From contig JAQGDQ010001753.1 in the NCBI GenBank assembly GCA_030141605.1, positions 1 through 26,697 on the forward strand: DNA of 26,697 nucleotides, given 5' to 3'. The translations under genes were made by a program, and so were the position numbers. Origin of the DNA: Tubiluchus corallicola (lineage: Eukaryota > Priapulida > Priapulimorpha > Priapulimorphida > Tubiluchidae). The notes under the pieces were generated by a model. That model saw only the letters and a program-made list of their open reading frames with translations, did not search any database and had not been told where the DNA came from. Of this stretch, positions 1 to 9,900 are shown one piece after another. Position 1 is the first letter of the stretch. Every line of letters begins with the position of its first letter.

Positions 1-953
1 CCTAGGAAATGCTTTATAGTATATGGCAACGAGACTGACGATGCAAGGCAAACTTTTACTCAGTTGAAAGGCCTAGGAAATGCTCTATAGGATATGGCAA
101 TGAGACTGAAGATGCAAGGTAAACTTTTACTCAGTTGAAAGGCCTAGGAAATGCTCTATAGGATATGGCAATGAGACTGAAGATGCAAGGCAAACTTTTA
201 CTCAGTTAGAAAGGCCTAGGAAATGCTCTATAGGATATGGCAATGAGACTGACGATGCAAGGCAAACTTTTACTCGGTTCGAAAGGCCTAGGAAATGCTC
301 TATAGGATATGGCAATGAGAATGCTGATGCAAGGCAAACTTTTACTCAGTTTGAAAGGCCTAGGAAGTGCTCTATACCATATGGCAATGAGACTGACGAT
401 GCAAGTCAAACTTTTACTCAGTTGAAAGGCCTAGGAAATGCTCTATAGTATATGCCAATGAGACTGACGATGCAAGTCAAACTTTCACTCAGTTGAAAGG
501 CCTAGGAAATGCTCTATAGTATATGGCAATGAGACTAACGATGCAAGGTAAACTTTCACTCAGTGTGAAAGGCCTAGGAAATGCTCCATAGTATATGGCA
601 ATGAGACTGACGATGCAAGGCAAACTTTTACTCAGTTCGAAAGGCCTAGGAAATGCTCTATAGGATATGGCAATGAGAATGCTGATGCAAGGCAAACTTT
701 TACTCAGTTTGAAAGGCCTAGGAAGTGCTCTATACCATATGGCAATGAGACTGACGATGCAAGTCAAACTTTTACTCAGTTGAAAGGCCTAGGAAATGCT
801 CTATAGTATATGCCAATGAGACTGACGATGCAAGTCAAACTTTCACTCAGTTGAAAGGCCTAGGAAATGCTCTATAGTATATGGCAATGAGACTAACGAT
901 GCAAGGTAAACTTTCACTCAGTGTGAAAGGCCTAGGAAATGCTCCATAGGCAA
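1..953. repeat. 71/72-bp satellite array, 14 monomers, with 358-bp higher-order repeat
   Basis: Each monomer starts with CCTAGG. The starts are at 1, 72, 143, 215, 287, 359, 430, 501, 573, 645, 717, 788, 859 and 931, so the spacing is 71 or 72 bp. The array probably continues to the left of the window and breaks off within the last copy near 950. Monomers at 287 and 645, and at 359 and 717, are identical as read by eye, giving a five-monomer unit of 358 bp repeated in tandem. Minus-strand reading frames with a repeated RAFPRPF motif arise only because some monomers are 72 bp, so I do not call them genes. Confidence 0.97.
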
Positions 954-1898
954 TGCGGCTCGGTGTACTTCGTTCAGTTACGTGACATTGCTCGTAGATA
1001 ATACGCTTCGTCCAGTTAGTTAAACAAAGCCCATTGTAGAGCAAATTTTTTACTCTATTGAATATTTTTTTCAGTAATTTCTATAACAAGAGGTTATTGA
1101 ACAAAGTGAACAGAATACCAGCGAAGTGACGCTCGCTCAGTTGTGCTGTTCTGTTGTCTGCCTGGTGAATATTAGCTATGCAGTATCATACACGTCGACA
1201 AACCGATCATTAACATCTAATTTGCACATATGTATGCATCATAATAAATTCAGACTGTTGTAAAATACAATGCACAAAATATGGCTTGATTTTATTATAG
1301 TAATTGCGCCGGCGAGGGGCAATATTTATCGCATTAAATTTTAGCAGCAATCATCGTGGCGGGTGAGGTGGAGACCGTTGAAACCGCCATTCTATTGTTT
1401 TTTGAGCAAATAAGTTATTTATGGCTTAGAGAAAATATTTTAATATTAATTTCAATTGCAAACAAAATAATTGGGGACATATAAATTTCGCGTTCTCAAA
1501 ATTTATGACTATCCATTTTCATAATGATATTAGTACTAATATGGTTGCAATCATAATGACAGATTAAATTGCTTCGTGACCGCAACGACATATCGTCAAA
1601 CTTGTGTCTAACTGTCATAGAAATGTACGCGTGTCGCAAGTTCTGTAAAAGTAACTAGGCAAAGTTGATCGTCGTAGAACTTATTAAAACATGTAATAGA
1701 TATGAACTTTTTAAAACATGTAATAGAAGGCACCACGTATTCGTATGCGTCAAATCATGACCACTATCTAATGACTTTTGAATGACGGAAATTTCGTTTT
1801 AATGCCATTACTTCCTAGCGTTGTTCATATTGAACACAGCAGACATTAGAAAGGTATTAGTAGACGCTAATTGTTTTTTGCAATAATTTTAATACCAG
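954..1898. other. Intergenic, no gene recognised
   Basis: AT-rich sequence right of the satellite. The first ~100 bases may be decayed satellite. A two-copy direct repeat of about 27 bp (AAAACATGTAATAGA core) lies at 1677-1729. I see no coding frame or RNA gene. Confidence 0.6.
1677..1729. repeat. Two-copy 27-bp direct repeat
   Basis: Both copies start with GAACTT and contain TTAAAACATGTAATAGA; they start at 1677 and 1704. It is a small local duplication with no visible function. Confidence 0.7.
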
Positions 1899-2338
1899 AT
1901 GGCAGCACAATGCAACTTCGTACATGATTGGCTCGAATCTTTAATTACATTAAAAGAAAATGATAAAGCTGAAATCGATACGTTTCAAAAGCGAAGTTAC
2001 AGAAACATTTTGGGTATTAGATGGCCAAACAAAATTTCAAACAAAGATCTTTATGAAAAAAATAAAAGAAGAACCTTGGACAAGAAAAATAAAAAGACGT
2101 CGTTTAAGATGGACTGGGCATATGCTTAGACTACGTGATGATGTTCCAGTGAAGATAGTTCTTCAACAAGCCATAGAACCAGCTAAAAAACCTGCAAGTG
2201 TTAACATATTTCGATTTTGCCCAGAAAGATTTAAACACTTCAGCATTGATCCTTAGAAATAAATGTACTTGGGGCATAGCAGCGAGTAGGGAGTCCTGGC
2301 ATAGGGAGGTGAGCAGAATCATGTCCCTGGACGTATGA
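1899..2338 (+). mobile_element. Decayed LINE reverse-transcriptase C-terminus (two frameshifts)
   Basis: Three adjoining frames carry consecutive pieces of the region after the RT catalytic domain of a non-LTR retrotransposon. Frame one reads IDTFQKRSYRNILGIRW then KISNKDLYEK. After an A7 run near 2056-2062 the frame shifts and reads KIKRRRLRWTGHMLRL, a hallmark 'RRLRWxGHxLR' motif. Near 2250 it shifts again to ASRESWHREVSRIMS and ends at a TGA at 2336-2338. The order of motifs matches LINE-encoded proteins often annotated as endonuclease-reverse transcriptase. The catalytic RT core is absent, so this is a 5'-truncated, inactive copy. The exact clade cannot be fixed by eye. Confidence 0.8.
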
Positions 2339-3071
2339 TTCATTGAATGTTGATGTATGGCTCAAATCTTGAAAGCCAGTAGGCATTTCAGCGTTATTCG
2401 TTAGTGCTTCCGTTATGCCACACAAATTTTATGCCTTTTTTCCTGATTTGCTCTATGCCATATTGCTAAGTACCTACCTTGTTCACTTCAAGCGGAGTAT
2501 TTAATGCTGGATTAATAAGTCTTTCTTCAGAACTTCCTGTTATTCTCTTTATTTATTTCCATGTATTACTGTATCAGTGCTTGATGTAATGCTGTGGTGA
2601 ATTGACCGGATGTTGACCTATAAGACCTCACACTGTTACTTCATTTTTTCTTGTTTGCTAAATTATACATATCCTGATTTGAATTTTTTGGCCACTCGAC
2701 ATTTTTCTGTACAGACACGTTTGGATGGCGTCAATTTCATTTTTCCGAGCAATTTTCTCAACAATTTAAACGTACAACAATGTACAGCTTCTATATGAGT
2801 GATGATGGCGGACATTTTCTTTTGCGATTCTTAATTTGGATCACTACTACTAATAATTAAACAGGTGTTGCCACCTACATTTAAAATTATTTATTGTTTA
2901 ACTGATCAATCCAAGTTTAAACCAGGTTGTGGTCTGCTGCTCAGTCAAACGTACCTGCTGGGCTTCCTGTATATGGTAGTGTAGATTGCTAGTGTACGCT
3001 TCTATTGTTCTGTCGTGTGTTCATTCATCTTCGGGTTGTAGATAACATGGATTGTTTGTAAACACATCAAA
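2339..3071. other. Intergenic, no gene recognised
   Basis: AT-rich sequence directly after the LINE fragment; its first part may be that element's 3' UTR. Short frames on both strands lack any recognisable motif. Confidence 0.5.
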
Positions 3072-3470
3072 ATGGAATTTGTTGCCGACCCGTTTCGAAC
3101 AAAACCGTTCATTATTAAGGCATCTAAAACAAAGAAATTTACTAAAATTATTAAAAGTATTGTTATGAACTGTATAACGTTATCAATAGTAATTATCTTT
3201 TCTTTAATAGTTTTTTTTATTGTCGAATACGAGATTTCTTGTGTATTTTGCATCTTGTGTAAGAAAAATTATATTGGGATCTACCAAAACGTGAGTGATT
3301 TGGTCAAAATTTACCAAAACGTGATTGCTTTGGTCAAAATTTACCAAAACGTGAGTGATTTGGTCAAAATTTACCAAAACGTGAGTGATTTGGTCAAAAT
3401 TCAGCAAAATGTGAGTGATAGTTTTTTTATAATGCCAAATCGTAATAGACTTGGCTATTCCTACAATTAA
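3072..3470 (+). CDS. Unrecognised 132-residue ORF with membrane segment and decapeptide repeats
   Basis: I do not recognise this frame. It has a basic N-terminal part (KASKTKKFTKIIK, residues 16-28), a strongly hydrophobic stretch at about 29-51 that could span a membrane, and a Cys pair pattern near 57-63. Five decapeptide repeats follow at 71-120, of the type YQNVSDLVKI, encoded by a 30-bp tandem repeat. The last 12 residues are unrelated. Because 30 is a multiple of three, the repeat keeps frames open on both strands (an antisense frame covers 3204-3485), so openness alone is weak evidence. It lies between two LINE fragments and may be chance or part of a transposable element. Confidence 0.2.
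   Translation: MEFVADPFRTKPFIIKASKTKKFTKIIKSIVMNCITLSIVIIFSLIVFFIVEYEISCVFCILCKKNYIGIYQNVSDLVKIYQNVIALVKIYQNVSDLVKIYQNVSDLVKIQQNVSDSFFIMPNRNRLGYSYN
3283..3419. repeat. 30-bp tandem repeat, about 4.6 copies, each with an inverted ACCAAA/TTTGGT
   Basis: Copies start at 3283, 3313, 3343, 3373 and 3403 (the last diverged and partial). Each full unit contains ACCAAA, ten bases, then TTTGGT, so each can form a 6-bp stem. Confidence 0.93.
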
Positions 3471-3485
3471 ACACACTGCGAGCAA

Positions 3486-3967
3486 GAAAAAATAATAAAG
3501 AAATACATTAAGTAGAGAATTAAAATTCCATTTTCGCCTGGAGAGCGCGTCCCAAACTGAAGAAAAAGATGAAATTCGAGGAGAATAGACTGTCGCGATT
3601 TTGTAAAAGTATGATAATTATTAACTAAACCCACAAGCGTGTGAACATGGCTTTATCCCAAAATAAATAAAGCACATTAACTTGGTATGAAAGGTACTAC
3701 TTTTGGGTTCAAGGTTGACATGTGATTTATCTGAAAATGCTGAAATATCACAACAAACGCAAAGTTCATATCTTTAGAACCAACAGTTGGCCTATTACAA
3801 GCTATTTTATTTAATTTTTTTAAGAGCAGCCTTAAAGAAAGCGTATTTCAAATTTGTTAATATAGCTTTTACGGTTTAAAAAAACCGGAAGTTTGACAGT
3901 CATTGTATAAATAACCGTGATAAGCTTCTAAAGAAATTTTGGTAAAGCCTGGAATATTGACCTTAGT
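3486..3967. other. Intergenic, no gene recognised
   Basis: AT-rich sequence upstream of the LINE 3' fragment. Part of it may be degraded LINE coding sequence, but no frame reads through. Confidence 0.5.
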
Positions 3968-4597
3968 GTGAAAAGCCTTAACATTATGCAAGTAAGAACC
4001 TATAGTTATACCAAAGTGGAATTGCACCACCTACTAATAAATGCACCAATTGGTTTCTGCAGAACCAATATTGCAAAACATTTCATTAGCCGTAATGGAC
4101 CTAAAGTTTGGAACTCACTACCACCCAATGTAAAGTATCAGTGTAACATTTACCGCTTTAAAACTTCAGTTAAACGATATCTATTTGCTCTTATATAAAC
4201 TAGTCTTGATAACCAGCTACTGTTCCTGTGTGACACAACAGTCACAACTTTGTGTTCTTTTTGAGTAGGATCAAGTACTTCTTCATCTCATGAGCTGAAT
4301 CTCCACAAGCCACTCTTACTACCCCTTTGAACATTCTTTTATCCATCACTTCTATCCTTACTTTGCACAACTCTTTTTTTAAATTGCCTAAAAACTTTCA
4401 GTTTTTTCTTCTTTTTTTCTCATTATTTGGACGTGTTTATAATGGTGCAAGCACCTAACAAATTTTACTTCTGGTTCTTGCCATTTATTATATGCACGCC
4501 GTCATATAATCATTATTAATAATATATATTTTTTCCCAGTGTTTCTCGATATTGAATTTGTATTTACACTTCCAAATAAATTTATTATTATTATTAA
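3968..4597 (+). mobile_element. 3' end of a non-LTR retrotransposon (CR1/L2-like)
   Basis: The frame 3968-4198 ends with RTNIAKHFISRNGPKVWNSL followed by a basic F-K-x-x-V-K-R-Y-L tail. The 'RTN...GPxxWNSLP...FKxxxKxYL' signature closes many CR1/L2/jockey-type LINE polyproteins. After the TAA (4196-4198) comes about 375 bp of pyrimidine-rich 3' UTR, then AATAAA and a (TTA)n tail at 4575-4597, typical of LINE 3' ends. The element is heavily 5'-truncated, as expected from incomplete reverse transcription. Clade assignment is inferred. Confidence 0.8.
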
Positions 4598-5615
4598 TTC
4601 AATACAAAATTTTGCGTCACCTGGAGTACGAAAATAATCACAACCAGAACATTTACGTTTCGTATTTTTATCATAATTACTCCGTGATTCTGTCTACTTA
4701 TAATTGTTATCCTTTTTGCAGAAACCTGAAAATTGTTCGTGTATGAAATATAATAAATAAATTCATATTAGTTAAATAATTACTAGTACCAAAATAGTAT
4801 TAAGGACTTAAGCTCAATAACAGCTAGGTTTATAAATCTAATTTAACAACAAAATCGTACAACCTATCCAGCATCCGAGCCCTTTGTATTTTTTTTAGTA
4901 TTCTGTCAAGTATCCTTGTTAGACATCCTGTCAACTTTTCAAATCAAACTCAAGGATTCTGCATTGTCAACGGTTCCACTACAAGCCTGGATCCGGCATG
5001 CAGTCGAAAAAACTACTTAATAAAGGTGGTTGTGGCAGCACAGGAATCTAGCTTATTGTCAAGGATCATCCTCTAAGATGAAATACCAAACTAATAAGGG
5101 TACTTTAACCAGGTTCAGGTGTTTATGTTTTCCTCAATGAGTTAAATAATTATTGAAATCAGCCTTACCAGGCTTGGCATTGTTTAAATTTGATCACAAA
5201 GCTTGTATCGTGACCACTCGGATATTTATCTTACCCTGTATAGTATTTGCTACTCAGTAGGTTACGTAACAAATACGATTAGTGAATATCGTAAGGTATG
5301 ACTATTATATCCACCCATTTTTTAAAAAGTAACTGAGAATCGAAAGAATGTTTTTGAAAACCATATGCATAACATTTTTCCTCCACCTGTCTGATAGCTG
5401 GGTCATCATATCAGTAACCAGAAAGGTAATCGAGCTGGATACCAAGAAATCAACGTGATCTGGTTATAACTAGTATCACGCTTCCATGAAATCAACATGT
5501 ATGAAAGCAGCTTATACTGTGCACTATGCAAAGTGAACTCTGCTCTAGCTCCAGATAAAAACTTTATGTAAATTTGTTAGTCACAGATTCTGAGTTCCAA
5601 TTATTACGAAGCGTA
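4598..5615. other. Intergenic, no gene recognised
   Basis: AT-rich sequence between the LINE tail and the putative RBM45 promoter. No coding frame, tRNA-like or repeat structure stands out. Confidence 0.55.
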
Positions 5616-5644
5616 GGAAGTGGAGGTTTGACGTCATGACGTCA
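5616..5644 (+). promoter_or_regulatory. ETS-like site plus two abutting CRE palindromes
   Basis: AGGAAGTG (5616-5623) is an ETS-type core. TGACGTCATGACGTCA at 5629-5644 is two perfect cAMP-response elements back to back and a 16-bp palindrome. ETS and CRE sites together are common in animal housekeeping promoters. The site lies 1.17 kb before the RBM45 ATG on the coding strand, so I infer an RBM45 promoter element. It could instead serve another gene or be a repeat remnant. Confidence 0.45.
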
Positions 5645-5897
5645 CATTTGGCCTAGATACAACAAATAAATGGGAGCCTAAAAGGCGATCTACTTCAGAA
5701 AGTGGTGTCACTCCAGCAAAAAATCTAAGATATGTGCGCGATAGACTGCATGTACATTTATCTGTAACAGTGAAAATAAATAATATCGACTCGGTATAAA
5801 ATCACACGCACGACAACTCAGTTCTTTAATTACACCTGTGATAAAAATTCGAAGATTGTTGCAAAAAAAGACGACGTAAATCAGGAATGGAACCGCG
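5645..5897 (+). other. RBM45: Possible non-coding first exon region of RBM45
   Basis: AACCGCG|GTAAGAA gives a good splice donor at 5898, about 250 bp downstream of the CRE pair. It pairs logically with the acceptor TTACCTTAG at 6804, four bases before the RBM45 ATG. The transcription start is not visible, so the left edge is arbitrary. Confidence 0.3.
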
Positions 5898-5940
5898 GTA
5901 AGAATTTGATGCAATCGTATTTCTCAAAAAAAAACATGGT

Positions 5941-5987
<47 letters not shown>

Positions 5988-6804
5988 ATGTGCGTGCGTG
6001 TGTGTTATTGTGTGCTGTATTGTGGCCATACATGAATTATGCTGTAGTGTTTATTTCAGAATGACAAGCCTGCAAACAGACCTAACTTGCTTGATTTTAA
6101 TTCTTCTGGCTGCTATGAAGCTTTGGAAAAAACAAAATGAAAATTATGTATACGTAATATGATGTGAAGTGATACTAAATAAATGCTCTATTGCTTTTGT
6201 ATTGTTTTCTTTACATTAATATTTAAGATAATTAAGAATATGCATGGTGTTACATATATTAAAAGGTGCAAATAATTTGTCTGTTTGTAAATTATAAGCC
6301 ACATACATATTAGATATACAGCTGCAGAAGTTAAAGCTGGTTTTGAGACAAAGGTTAGACAAATACTCTGGAAGTGTACAACGTTGAGATTCTATTTCTA
6401 AAATATAAATATTAAGTCTATTACAGTCCATTCCAGTAATAAAACCGTATATATGCTGTGTAGGCCAATGTTTTAAAAAGCCACAGGTTTTCTCATCCAG
6501 TCGTTAGTAATACAAAAAACACTGACTTGGCTCTACGTGCCGGTACTGGACTGTGCTACTACCCCTGCAAATAGAGGGGAAGCAATGTATTTATTGTTTA
6601 ATAAAAAGACTTATAATGTGTTACTAATCTAGCAGATAAGAAGTTCAGCTATAGTACAGAAGTCTCTGAGGTTCAAGTTGCTCGTGTTTGACTGGCTAGA
6701 AATTTATTCAAATATTTGTATTAAGGGAAAACCAGAGAAAATCATTTTTGTAATATTGTAGACTTTAACAATTAAATTAGTTTGCTACTTTGATGTTACC
6801 TTAG
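5898..6804 (+). other. Possible 5' UTR intron, or upstream non-coding DNA
   Basis: Bounded by a GTAAGAA donor and a CCTTAG acceptor. It contains the GT microsatellite at 5942-5986 and otherwise AT-rich sequence with no gene. Confidence 0.35.
5942..6005. repeat. (GT)n microsatellite
   Basis: A pure GT run of about 22 units (5943-5986) followed by an imperfect GCATGTGCGTGCGTGTGTG tail. Poly-Cys/Val frames through it are artefacts. Confidence 0.97.
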
Positions 6805-6808
6805 GAAC

Positions 6809-6980
6809 ATGAGTCGTGATCGCAGAGGTCCTCATGATGAGGACTACCCTCCAAACAGTAGACTTTTTATTGTCTGTTCGAAGCAAAACACTGAAGACGA
6901 GTTTCGTGCAGCATTAGAACCTTATGGCACGATAGAAGACGTTTGGTTAGTGAAGGACAGGACTTCAGGGGAAAATAAAG
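6809..6980 (+). CDS. RBM45: RBM45 coding exon 1
   Basis: Encodes residues 1-57 plus the first base of Gly58: an acidic/basic N-terminus, PPNSR, RNP2 LFIVCS and the first half of RRM1. Donor is AAAG|GTATCT. Retention of the intron gives Gly-Ile-Cys-stop. An acceptor-like AG at 6803-6804 suggests an upstream non-coding exon. Confidence 0.93.
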
Positions 6981-9900
6981 GTATCTGCTAATTCCTATGA
7001 CGTTTAAAAAAAGGTTTCAGGTCTGATAACCTTTATTACCAGTTAAAATTACTACTGTTTTAAAACAGAATAAAATATGTCAGTTTTCCGCGTGATTATC
7101 ACAACACAGAATTGGCAGGTTAGACAACTTGTAATGAACAATCTTATGAATGCCTTGGAATGCACAGATTAAATTCATTGTTAAACGTAGTTACTTTTTA
7201 TGGAAATGCATGTGTAGACTGTATATTATATAATGTTCAAAGTACTGGTTTGTCTACAGTGTCTACAAAATGCCGCATTAGCTGAAAATTACACAAGGAT
7301 AGTAAATTAGCTTCTAAAAAGATTGACTCGTATGTTTTATCATTTTTCTCACCTCATTTATTCACGTATGAGAGGCCAAAAGCTAGCTTTACAGCATACT
7401 ATTGTGGCAGAACATTTTTCTCATTTCTGCACATTTATGTATATAGTAAATTTCATATCTGTATTTTTCATATGAACTCATCTTACTTTTTAGATTCATA
7501 GTCATTTATTTATTCACAGATCCATGTTATTTTAAGATAATTGTTCAGTGCGATATCGTCAAAAAATTTTCATGGCATTTGGCCAAGTGTACATTACAAA
7601 TGTGTCATCTTTTTTATGACACATTGAATTTTCCAATTTATTCGTTTCATAAACGAGACACTTATATTAACAATATCAAATCATATTAATCATTATTTAA
7701 TATTTATGATGTGTCACTTACCCAGTCTTCAGAGAATATCACTCTTTCAAGTTGTTTGCATAATATGTATAAGTTAGTATAGCACACATTGAAACATAGC
7801 ACGAGTAATTAACTAGTTATAATATAACAGATATTTTGAAAATGCTATCTTGCCTTTGTAAAGATGCCTGATCCGTCGGTATTATTACTTTGCATGGGTT
7901 AGCAACTTAGCTGGATAGTGGAGGCCTAATGTTTAGATTTACATTAGCAAAGCCGATATATATCTTTTATATTTACTCTACTCTCAGGTGTGGCATATGT
8001 CAAATTTTCTAAGGCATCAGAGGCTGCTCTGGCAATGGAAGAATATAATGGAAAGTGCATAGGAACATGCCCAAAACCAGTGAAGGTAAGCCAACAATCA
8101 CCATTTTTTTAAATGGGTTTAGTATAACAGGTAATAAATAGCCACACTTATCTTGAGGTGACAGAAAATTATTCCCTTCATGTATAGGGGAGGAAAAGTC
8201 TGAGCATCGTAACGTGCACTTTTGAGTGAAGAGACTCCATCATAAAATTCATCATGCAACATAGCACTGAATTGTGACTAGAGAATTTATGCAAAAATAG
8301 TTTTAATTTAAGCAGATTTAACCTGCTTAAAACTATTTTCTAAAGCTACCTAAAACTAAATTCAACATTTTTTGATATGAGTAATTTGATCATCTGTAAA
8401 ATCTTGAAATCAACTTTTTATACATTGATGCTTTTGAAATTTTGAATTTAAATTTTTTTGTCAAGTTGTATTTTCCATTGTCAATATGTGTATTCCATTG
8501 CACTGCAGTACTGTATTTGTGTTTTCATTTTTGTTTTGTGAAATTCACGAGAACTTCATGGTTGTATACTGTCGCTTGAACCAAGTTCCAACTGTAAAAT
8601 CATCGCTAGTGATGTTTGCGTGGCACTGTAATTGTTGCTTCATCTAATATGAATTTCCATAAATTAAATGTGTTCTACTACTTAATTTTGACCGCAATAT
8701 GTTTCACAAAGGAGTGTAGAATATGCTTCGTCTGTAGTTGCTTTTTGATTGTGTTGTGTTTGTATGTGCATGGTGCAGATTTAGCAATTTTTCTACTGGA
8801 AATGAGAACAGACAGCTAAAATAATCTGCCTGTTCCCACAAAAAATTGCCTGTCGCCATTGTTTTTAGTGCGTAGGGAATCCTAAAGAAATGTTTAACTT
8901 TGTACAGCAATTTAACAACAATACACAACAAATTTTTCTTTATACATTTGCAAAGGCTTTTGCCTGCTTAACAACAAATTACTGAATAAGTTACTATCAT
9001 AAATCCTCCTAACACAATGTTTTTATAATTTGGCTGTTATGTTGTCAGTACACACATGCTGCATGGCTGATAAGTAATTATATCCGATGGCATCATAAGA
9101 AATGAATTTAACAGAGCTTTTAACAAGTACAAATCAAGCTTCTTGTTGAATTTGTGTAAAACAATCATTGAAATACTAACCGCATCAATTTTCACCAAAT
9201 ATATTCGATTCTGTCTGTTTTGTTTTTTCTTTTTGCCTTTTTAAAATAACTGTGCACGAGTAAGTGGGGTAGTTGAAAACCAGCACGCACCAGTGCAAAT
9301 ATCATTGACATGGTGGCATCCTCGTAGTAACATACAAATAGGAAGCATTTGTGACTCAAATGGTGTTTTGATGCCTTTCTGACAGCCAGATTAATTTAAA
9401 CTATGCTATAAGCTTCATAATTTTGTATAAGCAAGACTGTGTACATCGACTCAGAACAGATACAAATTTTCTGTAATATTTTATAGACATAGTAAACTTA
9501 ACAAGGTTAGTTTACTGGACATGAAGACCGTGTACAGCCAACTTCTGCCTCTGCTTGGGCAGATTTACCAGAGTTTCTGAGAGTACCGACGTTAAATGAT
9601 GCATCCTGATGTGCCCGCCGTCATGATTGATTTCACAGATGATTATTCGAGTTACTAATTATCATTAATATACTCTTCTGTAAGTGTTCTGTAATATACT
9701 TTTCTGTATTCTGCTTGTAGGTGTTGGTTGCGCTGAACAGAAATGAGGGTTCCAAGAGAGAGCCAAATGAGGAGGAGAGACTGATGCGTCTATTTCTAAT
9801 GATTCCCAAGACTTTTACTGATGATGATTTAAGAAAAGATTTTGAGAAATTTGGACCAATTGGTATGTGTGTAGTTTGTTTGTGTTGTAATATTTCTTAT

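Noticed and set aside
206-1044. Minus-strand reading frames of 65-92 residues with RAFPRPF repeats
   Set aside because: They are the satellite read in frame. Mixed 71- and 72-bp monomers break the frame repeatedly, which is not expected of a coding repeat.
5826-6162. Frames with poly His-Thr or Cys-Val runs
   Set aside because: Products of the GT microsatellite, with no flanking coding signal.
8616-8931. Short overlapping frames in RBM45 intron 2
   Set aside because: No motif, low complexity, and the exon phases of RBM45 are complete without them.
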